Source of the DNA: Amycolatopsis acidicola
Lineage (GTDB): Bacteria; Actinomycetota; Actinomycetes; Mycobacteriales; Pseudonocardiaceae
Direction of reading: 5' to 3'
Assembly (NCBI RefSeq): GCF_007713735.2
Contig: NZ_VMNW02000005.1
Span: 1 to 64,000, forward strand
Length of the DNA stretch: 64,000 nt
The notes beneath the pieces are model-generated. The model saw only the letters and a list, made by a program, of their open reading frames with translations. It ran no database searches and was not told where the DNA came from. Below, one piece after another: positions 25,712-33,144 of this stretch (its first letter is position 1; each line of letters opens with the position of its first letter). The translations under genes and the position numbers were made by a program.

Positions 25712-27051
25712 ACGCCTTCGTCACCGAACCCGCCCGCGAAACACCGATCCTCGGCGAGTGGGAGGTCGTCGTACTCGGTGGCGGCCCGTCCGGGCTCGCC
25801 GCCGCGACCGCGGCCGCCCGCGCTGGGCGCAGCACCCTGCTGGTCGAAAAAAGCGGCTACCTCGGCGGCGCCGGCACCGGCGGCGGGCTGTCCACGTTCT
25901 GCGGCATGTACTCCAACGTTCACGGCGAGCACGTGCTCACCGTGCGCGGTCACGCCACGGAACTGCTCGAGCGCATCGACCGGCTCGGCGGGTTACGCGC
26001 GCCGCACCTGTCGTTCGCCGACCGCATTCAGGCGCAGGCCTACGACATCCCCGCCTACCGCCGCGCGGCCGACGAGCACGTTCTTGCCGCCGGCGCGCAG
26101 TTGCTGTATCACGCGTTCGCGGTCGGCGCCGTCACCGGTGGGTCCACAGTGGACGGAGTCGTGGTGGAGTCCAAGTCCGGGCGCGGGGTGCTGCACGCGC
26201 AGGTGGTCATCGACTGCTCCGGTGACGGGGACCTGCTCGCCTGGACCGGGGCTTCGCACGAGAAAGCGGACCCGCACGGCGAAATGTTGTTCCCCTCCAC
26301 CATGTTCCGCATCAACGCCGTCGACGGTGAACGCGCCGGGCCGGCGTGGAAGATCCTGCCGCGCATGATGGACGAGGCCGTCGCCGCCGGACGGCCGAAG
26401 TTCCCGCGCCGTGGCGCGATCGTCCGCCCCCAGCGGGACGATCTCGAGTGGCGAGCCAACGCCACCCAGCTGCGCAACCCCGACGGCACGGCGATCGACG
26501 GCACCGACGTGTGGCAGCTGACCAGTGGGGAGGTGCAGGGGCGCGCGCAGGCGCAGGAGGTGTTCGAGTTCATCCGCGGCAAGGTGCCCGGGTTCGAACG
26601 CGCCTATATCGTCGACATCGGGCCCGAGATCGGCATCCGCGAGACCCGGCGGCTGATCGGCAAGTACGTGCTGACCGAGGAAGATGTCCGTTCCTGCGCG
26701 ACTTTCGAGGACTCGATCGGCCTCAACGGCTGGCCTGTCGAGGCGCATGTGGACGGTGATCTCGACATCCGCTGGCCCTACGGCGAAGATCCCGTCGGCT
26801 GCAACCAGCTCCCGTACCGGATGCTCTTGCCGGCTGACGGGCCGTCGAACCTGCTCGTGGCCGGCCGCTGCGCGGCGATGACCCACGGCGGGCAGTCGGC
26901 CGCGCGCGTGGCGGGGCCGTGTTTCGCGATGGGCCAGGCCGCCGGTACCGCCGCCCATCTCGCGCTCGAGGGCGACGGGAAAGTCGCGGACGTCGATGTC
27001 GCGCGGCTGCGCACCGAACTCGAAAGCGAGGGCGCATGGCTGAGCGTGTGA
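25708..27051 (+). CDS. FAD-dependent oxidoreductase (FAD_oxidored family)
   Basis: This 447-residue flavoprotein has an N-terminal dinucleotide fold (VVLGGGPSGLAAATAAARAG, about 19-38) and a C-terminal FAD-binding stretch LLVAGRCAAMTHGGQSAARV. This layout is typical of the FAD_oxidored (PF12831-like) enzymes, whose reactions are mostly unknown. Codon 96 is TTA. It lies between the hydrolase and aconitase-X genes, so it probably oxidises or reduces a pathway intermediate. Confidence 0.85.
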   Translation: MNAFVTEPARETPILGEWEVVVLGGGPSGLAAATAAARAGRSTLLVEKSGYLGGAGTGGGLSTFCGMYSNVHGEHVLTVRGHATELLERIDRLGGLRAPHLSFADRIQAQAYDIPAYRRAADEHVLAAGAQLLYHAFAVGAVTGGSTVDGVVVESKSGRGVLHAQVVIDCSGDGDLLAWTGASHEKADPHGEMLFPSTMFRINAVDGERAGPAWKILPRMMDEAVAAGRPKFPRRGAIVRPQRDDLEWRANATQLRNPDGTAIDGTDVWQLTSGEVQGRAQAQEVFEFIRGKVPGFERAYIVDIGPEIGIRETRRLIGKYVLTEEDVRSCATFEDSIGLNGWPVEAHVDGDLDIRWPYGEDPVGCNQLPYRMLLPADGPSNLLVAGRCAAMTHGGQSAARVAGPCFAMGQAAGTAAHLALEGDGKVADVDVARLRTELESEGAWLSV

Positions 27052-27058
27052 GGGTGTC

Positions 27059-28330
27059 ATGTTGCTGAGTCCGGCCGACGAACGGATGCTCGCCGGGAAC
27101 GAAGGGCGCGCGGTGCGGGCGGCGCTGGAACTGCTCGTGCGGTACGGCGAGCTGATGGGCGCCGAACGGCTGATCGACACCGACAACGTTTGCGGTGCTA
27201 ACATCTTCGGCCCCCGTCACGCCCGTGTCCTCGGCACCGCGGACCCGGCCGCGCTCTTCTCGCGGTTCTCCCTCGACCTCGACGAAACCGTCGACGTGCC
27301 GCCGTTCCGTGCGCACAGCTGCCAGCTCATCGGCCCTCGCGACCGCGAGCATTGGGACGTGCAGGGCATTTCACGGGCCGATGCCGACGCCATGACCGAG
27401 AGCGAACGCTATCTCGCGGAGAAAGGGGTCGACCTGCATTCCACCTGCACGCCGTATCAGGTCGGCAACGTGCCCCGCTACGGCGAGCACTGCGCGTGGA
27501 TGGAGTCCTCCGCGGTCGTCTACATCAACTCGGTGCTTGGCGCCCGCACGAACACTGAGGGCCGCGAGTCCGCCGCCGCGTCGATGCTCACCGGCCGCAC
27601 CCCGTACTGCGGCTATCACCTCGATGCGCACCGCCGCGCCACGCACCTGATCGAGGTGCGGCATCCCGTTGTGTCCACTGAGGACTGGAACGTCTTCGGC
27701 TACTGGGTCGGCGAGCAGGTGCAGGACGCGGTACCGGTACTCGTCGGCGCGGGTCTCAGCCCGGATCCGGTGCGGCTCAAGCAGTTCGGCGCAGCGGCGG
27801 CCTCCTCGGGCGACGTCGAGCTGTACCACCTGCCCGGGGTGACGCCGGAGGCCGCGACACCCGAGCAGGCGCTCGGCGGACGGGCTCCGCTGGTGACCTC
27901 GGTCTTCGACGCGGCGGCGCGGGCGGCGACCGTGGAGTCGTTGTGCCGCACCGCATCCGATCGTGACGTCGACTTCGTCATGATCGGCTGCCCCCATGCG
28001 GCGCTCGAGCAGGTGCGCGAGGTGGCGCGGCTGCTGGAAGGCCGCCGCGTCGCGCCGTCGACGACGTTGTGGGTGTTCACGCCCAGCGCGCTGCGCACCG
28101 AGGCCGAACGCAACGGCTACGTCGAGGCGATCGAACGCGCCGGTGGCCGGGTGCTGTCCGATACCTGCCCGGCGATCGGGCAGTTCCTCCCGCCTGGCAC
28201 GCGCGTGTTCGCGACGGATTCCGCGAAGCAGGCGCACTACCTGCCCGCGATCACCGGCGTGCAGGGCTGGTTCGGCAGCGTCGAATCCTGTGTGGACGCC
28301 GCGGTGTGCGGGCGGTGGGCCGATGCCTGA
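27059..28330 (+). CDS. Aconitase X large (catalytic) subunit
   Basis: This 423-residue protein is of the aconitase X (DUF521) family. Conserved-looking cysteines lie in DNVCGANIFG, HSTCTPYQVGN and GEHCAWMESS, and SVLGARTNTEG is a family phrase. Known members are cis-3-hydroxy-L-proline dehydratases in bacteria and mevalonate-5-phosphate dehydratase in archaea; both need the small subunit, encoded next. No pyrroline-carboxylate reductase is nearby, so the hydroxyproline role is not supported by context. It probably dehydrates an intermediate made by this operon. Confidence 0.88.
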   Translation: MLLSPADERMLAGNEGRAVRAALELLVRYGELMGAERLIDTDNVCGANIFGPRHARVLGTADPAALFSRFSLDLDETVDVPPFRAHSCQLIGPRDREHWDVQGISRADADAMTESERYLAEKGVDLHSTCTPYQVGNVPRYGEHCAWMESSAVVYINSVLGARTNTEGRESAAASMLTGRTPYCGYHLDAHRRATHLIEVRHPVVSTEDWNVFGYWVGEQVQDAVPVLVGAGLSPDPVRLKQFGAAAASSGDVELYHLPGVTPEAATPEQALGGRAPLVTSVFDAAARAATVESLCRTASDRDVDFVMIGCPHAALEQVREVARLLEGRRVAPSTTLWVFTPSALRTEAERNGYVEAIERAGGRVLSDTCPAIGQFLPPGTRVFATDSAKQAHYLPAITGVQGWFGSVESCVDAAVCGRWADA

Positions 28331-28736
28331 AGTGTTACGGGGCAAAGGTGTCGTCGGCGGCCGCGCGAGCGGGCGCGCGCTTGTGTGCACGGCGCCGATC
28401 TCCGGTTGGGGCGGCATCGACCCGAAGACCGGCACGATCGTGGAGAACCGGCACCCTCAGCGCGGGTCGTGTTTCGCAGGCGGCGTGCTCGTCATCCCCG
28501 GCGCCAAGGGGTCCTCCGGGTGGTCCGGGCAGTTCCACCTCGCCAAACTGGTGGGCACCGCCCCGGTGGCGATCGTGTTCACGCGCATGAACAGCAAGCT
28601 GGCACTCGGGCTGGTCGTGCTGAAGGTGCCCGCGGTGACAGGCCTCGGCGCCTTCGGCACGATCAGCACGGGCGACTGGGTCGACGTCGACGGCGACACC
28701 GGCGTGGTGCACGTCGCGCCATCGCGGGAGGGATGA
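28323..28736 (+). CDS. Aconitase X small (swivelling) subunit
   Basis: This 137-residue swivelling domain (DUF126) has KGVVGGRASGRALV at the N terminus, HPQRGSCFAGGVLVIPGAKG, and the conserved GSSGWSGQF region that supplies the catalytic serine. It is separate from the large subunit, overlapping it by eight bases, as in bacterial two-chain enzymes. Codon 5 is TTA. Confidence 0.88.
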   Translation: MPEVLRGKGVVGGRASGRALVCTAPISGWGGIDPKTGTIVENRHPQRGSCFAGGVLVIPGAKGSSGWSGQFHLAKLVGTAPVAIVFTRMNSKLALGLVVLKVPAVTGLGAFGTISTGDWVDVDGDTGVVHVAPSREG

Positions 28737-28740
28737 GCAG

Positions 28741-29532
28741 ATGGAACGGTTCACCGGACAAGTGGTGCTGGTGACCGGTGCCGGCAGCGGCATCGGACGC
28801 GAACTGGCGCGGAGTTGCGCCGCCGAAGGCGCACAGCTGCACCTGGTGGACATCGACGAGACGGTGCACGAAGTCGCCGCCGGACTCGGCGGGGTCGCGC
28901 ACATCTGCGACGTCGGCGATCCGGCGGCGGTGCGGTCGCTGTTCGAGCGGGTGGAGTCGCTGGACGCGGCGTTCCTCAACGCGGGAATCAACGGCGTCCC
29001 CTCGATGCTCCAGGACGGCGGCGCTGTCGACGAGTTGTCGTTCGACGCCTGGCGCCGGGTGCTGTCGGTCAACCTCGACGGCCTGTTCTCGTGCCTGCAG
29101 GAGTCCGCGCACATCATGAAGCGGCAGCAGCACGGCAGTATCGTCGTCACCGCGTCGACGGCGGGGCTACGACCGGAGCCGCGCGTGAGCTACCCCTACG
29201 TGGTCTCCAAGCATGCCGTCGTCGGGTTGGTGAAGCAGGCAGCCCTCGAGCTCGCCGGGCACGGGGTCCGCGTGAACGCCATCGCCCCCGGCCCCGTCGT
29301 GACCAACATCGGCGGGACGGGCCCACGCCCGCAAGCGGCCGTCGCGGCCTGGGAAGACTCGATCCCGGCCCGCCGCTGGGGACAGCCTTCCGACGTGACG
29401 GACCTGGCCCTGCTGCTCGCGGCCCCTGGCTCCGGCTGGCTCACCGGCGGGATTCACGTCGTCGACGGTGGCGCGTCGGTGCTTACCCAGGTGCTCGCCG
29501 GCACACTCCCCGGCAACTCGCCCCGAGAATGA
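28741..29532 (+). CDS. Short-chain dehydrogenase/reductase
   Basis: This 263-residue SDR has the cofactor motif TGAGSGIG (12-19), LNAGI, a catalytic serine in VVTASTAG and YVVSK as the Tyr-xxx-Lys pair. Asp37-like DIDE after the second strand favours NAD over NADP. It is the last gene of the IclR-linked operon, four bases after the aconitase-X small subunit, and probably oxidises an alcohol intermediate. Confidence 0.9.
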   Translation: MERFTGQVVLVTGAGSGIGRELARSCAAEGAQLHLVDIDETVHEVAAGLGGVAHICDVGDPAAVRSLFERVESLDAAFLNAGINGVPSMLQDGGAVDELSFDAWRRVLSVNLDGLFSCLQESAHIMKRQQHGSIVVTASTAGLRPEPRVSYPYVVSKHAVVGLVKQAALELAGHGVRVNAIAPGPVVTNIGGTGPRPQAAVAAWEDSIPARRWGQPSDVTDLALLLAAPGSGWLTGGIHVVDGGASVLTQVLAGTLPGNSPRE

Positions 29533-29636
29533 TCACGAGCCGCCGCCGGCCGCGGCGATGCGGCTTCTCCTCCGGCTCCCCCTAACAGGGGCGACGGCGC
29601 TGGTTCCTGTGTGTCGTGTGTCCAAGGTGTAAACAT

Positions 29637-29667
29637 TGGATCCCATATGGTGATTTGCGGATCCAGT
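29637..29667. promoter_or_regulatory. Paired GGATCC operator, site A (orphan)
   Basis: TTGGATCCCA (29637-29646) and GCGGATCCAG (29658-29667) lie 21 bp apart centre to centre, as in the three other pairs of this regulon. Unlike them, this pair lies between the ends of two convergent genes, in a 210-base gap with no gene that I can recognise. Confidence 0.6.
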
Positions 29668-29742
29668 CCGGCTTACGGTGGGGCTGCTGGAAGAAGACGG
29701 AAACGGTCCTCGGAGGTTTGGGTGTGTTGCTCGCCCTGCTGG

Positions 29743-30219
29743 TCACCAGGCACGCGGGTTCTTGCCGGGCATGAGGTCCCGGACCGCGACCCGGCGGGCC
29801 ACGCCCGGCGCCGCGGTCGCCGTGGTGAAACCGATTCCGGGGGAGCGGTCGCCGGGCGGTGTCGGTTCCGTGCCTTCGTGCAGGTAGATCGAGGCGTCCG
29901 GGCAGTAGTCGTACAGGAGTTCGCGGCATACGCCGCACGGCGCGATCACTCGGACGGTCCCCGCGGGCCGGTAGAGCACCGCGACGACGGCTTCGACGTC
30001 GCGGTCGCCCGCGGTCAGGGCGGCGCCGAGTGCCACGCCTTCCGCGCAGATCGACGACCGGCCCGCCGAGCCGGCCACGTGCAGGCCCGTGAACACCGCG
30101 CCGCCCCGGGTGCGCAACGCGGCGGCGACTTCGTGCCGTTCATGCCGATACCCGCGGCCCAGCAAGGAAACCGCCTGCTGCCAGAGGTCGGTGTCGGTCA
30201 CGCCTGGATACGATTCCAT
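29743..30219 (-). CDS. Cytidine-deaminase-like zinc hydrolase
   Basis: This 158-residue deaminase-fold protein has the zinc and proton-shuttle motif CAEGVALGAA and the second zinc motif PCGVCREL, as in cytidine and blasticidin-S deaminases. The C-terminal tail (about 115-158) is longer than in standard cytidine deaminases and ends RDLMPGKNPRAW. Its start lies inside a paired operator shared with the divergent amidohydrolase operon, so it belongs to the catabolic regulon and may deaminate a non-nucleoside ring. The substrate is inference only. Confidence 0.85.
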   Translation of the reverse strand: MESYPGVTDTDLWQQAVSLLGRGYRHERHEVAAALRTRGGAVFTGLHVAGSAGRSSICAEGVALGAALTAGDRDVEAVVAVLYRPAGTVRVIAPCGVCRELLYDYCPDASIYLHEGTEPTPPGDRSPGIGFTTATAAPGVARRVAVRDLMPGKNPRAW

Positions 30220-30234
30220 GAAAATAGGATCCCA
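30204..30234. promoter_or_regulatory. Paired GGATCC operator, site C
   Basis: CTGGATACGA (30204-30213) and TAGGATCCCA (30225-30234) are 21 bp apart. They straddle the start of the deaminase-like gene and precede the divergent amidohydrolase gene at 30249, so one regulator could control both directions. Confidence 0.7.
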
Positions 30235-30248
30235 GAAAACGTGGACCT

Positions 30249-31496
30249 GTGGTGACGCGCCCGTTGGTCTTCGTCGGTGGGCGGCTCATCGACGGGACCG
30301 GCAGGCCGCCGGTCGAGGACGCCGCAGTGCTCTGCGAAAGCGGTCTCATCACCTGGGCCGGTCCCCGCGCGAGGCTCGCGGCTCCGCCGAACGCCGACGT
30401 GATCGATGTCCGCAGTCGCACGATCCTGCCCGGCTTCTTCGACTGCCACACCCATCTCACGATGCGGCCGGGGGAGGGCGATGCGCTCGCCCGGCTCACC
30501 GCCCCGCAAAGCCTGCGCGTCCTGCAGTCGGTGCCGAACCTGCGCGACACGTTGCTGGCCGGCGTGACGACGGTGCGCGATCTGTCCGGCGCCGACCTCG
30601 GCACCAAACTCGCGGTGGAGCGCGGGCTGATCCGCGGACCCCGGGTGCTGATCGCGATCCGGATCCTCAGCATCACCGGCGGACACGGCGACTGGCGCAG
30701 CGCGAACGGCGTCGACCTCACCGGCGGTTCGGGTGGGGGAGCGGTCGCCGACGGCCCGGACGCGTTCGTCCGCGCCACGCGTGCGGTGCTGCAGGAAGGC
30801 GCGGACTGCGTGAAGATCGCCGCGTCCGGTGGGATGAGCAGCCCGCGCGGCGAACCCGCGCACGGCGGGCTGTCCGCGGCGGAGATCGAAGCCGTGGTGA
30901 CCGAGGCCGCCCGGCACGGTGACGTGGCCGTCGCCGCGCACGCCCAGGCGGGCCCTGGCCTCCGCGATGCCGTTCGCGCGGGCGTCCGCAGCATCGAGCA
31001 TGGTTACCACCTCGATGACGCGACGATCGGCGAAATGGTGGAGCGCGGGACTTTTCTGGTTCCGACACTGTCCACTTTGCTCCGTGAACCCGAGGCGTCC
31101 GACCGCCGCCGCTGGACTGGCACCGCCCGTGAGCGACTGGCGCGGGCGTTCGCCGCCGGGGTACCCGTCGCGCTGGGCACCGACGCCGGACTCGTGCCGC
31201 ACGGGACGAACCTGCGTGAGCTGGAGCTGCTCGTCGACTTCGGCCTGAGCCCGATGGCCGCCATCGTCGCCGGTACCTCCGCGGCCGCCCGGTTGTGCGG
31301 GGTCGACGGCGAACTCGGCACGGTGGAGCCCGGCAAACGCGCCGACCTCGTCGTCGCCGACGGCGATCCCCTGACGCGGATCGGAGTGCTCGCCGATCCG
31401 GCGAACATCGTGCTCGTGCTCAAGGACGGGCAGCTGGAGAAGGACACCGCGGAGCTCTTCCGCGCCAAGGAAAAGACCGGGAGTGCCACCGTATGA
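30249..31496 (+). CDS. Amidohydrolase (imidazolonepropionase/prolidase-like)
   Basis: This 415-residue metal-dependent hydrolase has DCHTHL (first metal ligands, about residue 65), a carboxylated-lysine candidate in DCVKIAASGG, HAQAG and EHGYHLDD histidines, and GTDAGLVPHG with the catalytic aspartate. The C-terminal GKRADLVVADGDPL is typical of imidazolonepropionase and Xaa-Pro dipeptidase relatives. It probably cleaves a cyclic or linear amide. GTG 30249 or the next GTG could start it. It overlaps the downstream ATPase gene (ATGA). Confidence 0.87.
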   Translation: MVTRPLVFVGGRLIDGTGRPPVEDAAVLCESGLITWAGPRARLAAPPNADVIDVRSRTILPGFFDCHTHLTMRPGEGDALARLTAPQSLRVLQSVPNLRDTLLAGVTTVRDLSGADLGTKLAVERGLIRGPRVLIAIRILSITGGHGDWRSANGVDLTGGSGGGAVADGPDAFVRATRAVLQEGADCVKIAASGGMSSPRGEPAHGGLSAAEIEAVVTEAARHGDVAVAAHAQAGPGLRDAVRAGVRSIEHGYHLDDATIGEMVERGTFLVPTLSTLLREPEASDRRRWTGTARERLARAFAAGVPVALGTDAGLVPHGTNLRELELLVDFGLSPMAAIVAGTSAAARLCGVDGELGTVEPGKRADLVVADGDPLTRIGVLADPANIVLVLKDGQLEKDTAELFRAKEKTGSATV

Positions 31497-32269
31497 GCGA
31501 GTACCTGCTGGAAGCCCGTGATCTGCACATCGCCTACGGCGCGAAGCACGCCGTGCGCGGGGTGAGTCTCGGCGTCGGGCCCGGCGAGACCCTGGGCGTG
31601 GTCGGCGAGTCGGGCTCGGGCAAGTCGAGCCTCGGCCGGGCTCTGGCCGGACTCGAACGGCCGTACGCCGGTGCGGTCGTCTACGACGGCACGCCGCTTT
31701 CCCCCAAGCTGAAGCTGCCGAAGGCGGTGCGCCTCGATCTGCAGATGGTCTTCCAGGACCCGGCGAGCGCGCTCAACCCGCGCCGCCGCCTCGGGCGCGC
31801 GGTCGCGGAAGCCGCCGCGGCCCGGAGCGGCAAGCTGCCCGGCCGCGCTGAGCTGGCCGGGCTGTTCGCGCACGTGGGCCTGAACGACTCGTTCCTCGAT
31901 CGGTACCCGGCGCAGGCCTCGGGCGGACAGCTGCAACGGGTCGTGCTTGCCCGCGCGCTCGCGGTGCGGCCCAAGGTTCTCATCGCGGACGAGCCGGTGT
32001 CCGCATTGGACGTTTCGGTTCAGGCGCAGGTGCTGAACCTGTTGTCGGACCTGCGGGCGGAGCTGGAGCTGTCCATCGTGTTCGTCTCGCACGACATCGC
32101 CGTGGTGCGGCACCTCGCCGATCGGATCGCCGTGTTGTATCAGGGAGAGCTCGTCGAAACCGGCGATACCGAAGACCTCGTGACCGCGCCACGCCACGAC
32201 TACACCCGCAAACTGCTGGCGGCCGTGCCCGACCCCGATCTGGTGGAGCCGGCGGCACTGGCCTCGTGA
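31493..32269 (+). CDS. Oligopeptide-type ABC transporter ATPase (OppF/DppF-like)
   Basis: This 258-residue nucleotide-binding protein has Walker [10 protein letters not shown], signature ASGGQLQR and Walker B VLIADEPVSALD. It is the second ATPase for the Opp-type importer whose binding protein, permeases and first ATPase are encoded at 33145-37733, in a separate operon under the same type of operator. Half-transporter genes split across two operons are unusual. Confidence 0.92.
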   Translation: MSEYLLEARDLHIAYGAKHAVRGVSLGVGPGETLGVVGESGSGKSSLGRALAGLERPYAGAVVYDGTPLSPKLKLPKAVRLDLQMVFQDPASALNPRRRLGRAVAEAAAARSGKLPGRAELAGLFAHVGLNDSFLDRYPAQASGGQLQRVVLARALAVRPKVLIADEPVSALDVSVQAQVLNLLSDLRAELELSIVFVSHDIAVVRHLADRIAVLYQGELVETGDTEDLVTAPRHDYTRKLLAAVPDPDLVEPAALAS

Positions 32270-33060
32270 CACTGCCCGGCGTCACCGGAACGCCGCGAGC
32301 GCTGTACCGCTTCGTGCTGGGGTACGAGCCGATCCGCGAGTCCGTGTCGATCGAGGGCGGCGATCCGGCCCGCTTCCTGCTCGAGCCCGTCACCGCCGCG
32401 GCGGTCTGCTACGACGACGCGTGGGTCTTGCTGGACTCCGGCTTCGACACCGACGCCGTGCGCGACCCCGCCAGGCGGGCCGCGCGGTACAACTACGACA
32501 GCTACACCGCGCTTCTCCCACCCGGAGATCCGCTCGTGGACCAGGTTCGCGCCGCGGGGCTGGACTGGCGGCGGCTCAGCGGTTGCGCGCTGTCGCATCT
32601 CCATCTCGACCACACCGGGGGCCTCCGGCTGCTCGAAGGCGGTCCACCGGTGCTCGTTCAACGTGCCGAATGGGAGTTCGCCACCACGGAAGCGGACGCA
32701 CGGCACGTCTACGCCCGCGACGACTACCTCCGGCCGGGGCTGGACGTCCGGTTGCTCGACGGGGAAACGGAACTGGCTCCCGGTCTGTCCACACTGGACA
32801 CTCGCGGGCGCACGCCGGGGCATCAGTCGTTCCGGATCGGCCTCGCCGGGCGGACGGTCGTGCTCGCCTGTGACGCGGCCGACCTGCGCGCCAACATCAC
32901 CGGCCCGCGGGCCTGTGGCTGGGCCACCGATCCCGTCGCCGCGCGCGTCGCCATCCGGCGTCTGCACGAACTCGACCGGCAGCCGGCGACCGAGGTGTGG
33001 CCGGGCCACGACCCGGACTGGTGGGCCTGGCAGGAGCCAGGATTGTATCCGGCTCGTTAA
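32266..33060 (+). CDS. Metallo-beta-lactamase-fold hydrolase (lactonase-like)
   Basis: This 264-residue protein has the binuclear metal motif SHLHLDHTGG (about residue 106), TPGHQSF, and a final VWPGHD histidine. It is closest in pattern to N-acyl-homoserine lactonases and related lactone or ester hydrolases. It overlaps the ATPase gene by four bases (GTGA) and ends the operon just before paired operator D. Confidence 0.87.
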   Translation: MTLPGVTGTPRALYRFVLGYEPIRESVSIEGGDPARFLLEPVTAAAVCYDDAWVLLDSGFDTDAVRDPARRAARYNYDSYTALLPPGDPLVDQVRAAGLDWRRLSGCALSHLHLDHTGGLRLLEGGPPVLVQRAEWEFATTEADARHVYARDDYLRPGLDVRLLDGETELAPGLSTLDTRGRTPGHQSFRIGLAGRTVVLACDAADLRANITGPRACGWATDPVAARVAIRRLHELDRQPATEVWPGHDPDWWAWQEPGLYPAR

Positions 33061-33062
33061 AA

Positions 33063-33093
33063 CAGGATCCGAGATCTAGCTAAGTGGATCCAA
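33063..33093. promoter_or_regulatory. Paired GGATCC operator, site D
   Basis: CAGGATCCGA (33063-33072) and GTGGATCCAA (33084-33093) are 21 bp apart and lie 52 bases before the solute-binding-protein ATG, the position of a promoter-proximal operator. Confidence 0.72.
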
Positions 33094-33144
33094 TATTGCT
33101 TAGTGTCGCTGCGGAAGCCATGCCGGGCCCTGTGGAGGAAACCC

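Noticed and set aside
29582..29938. A 118-codon minus-strand frame and a 214-codon plus-strand frame over the orphan operator
   Set aside because: Both overlap the clear deaminase-like gene in other frames and read through the operator; their composition is typical of GC shadows.
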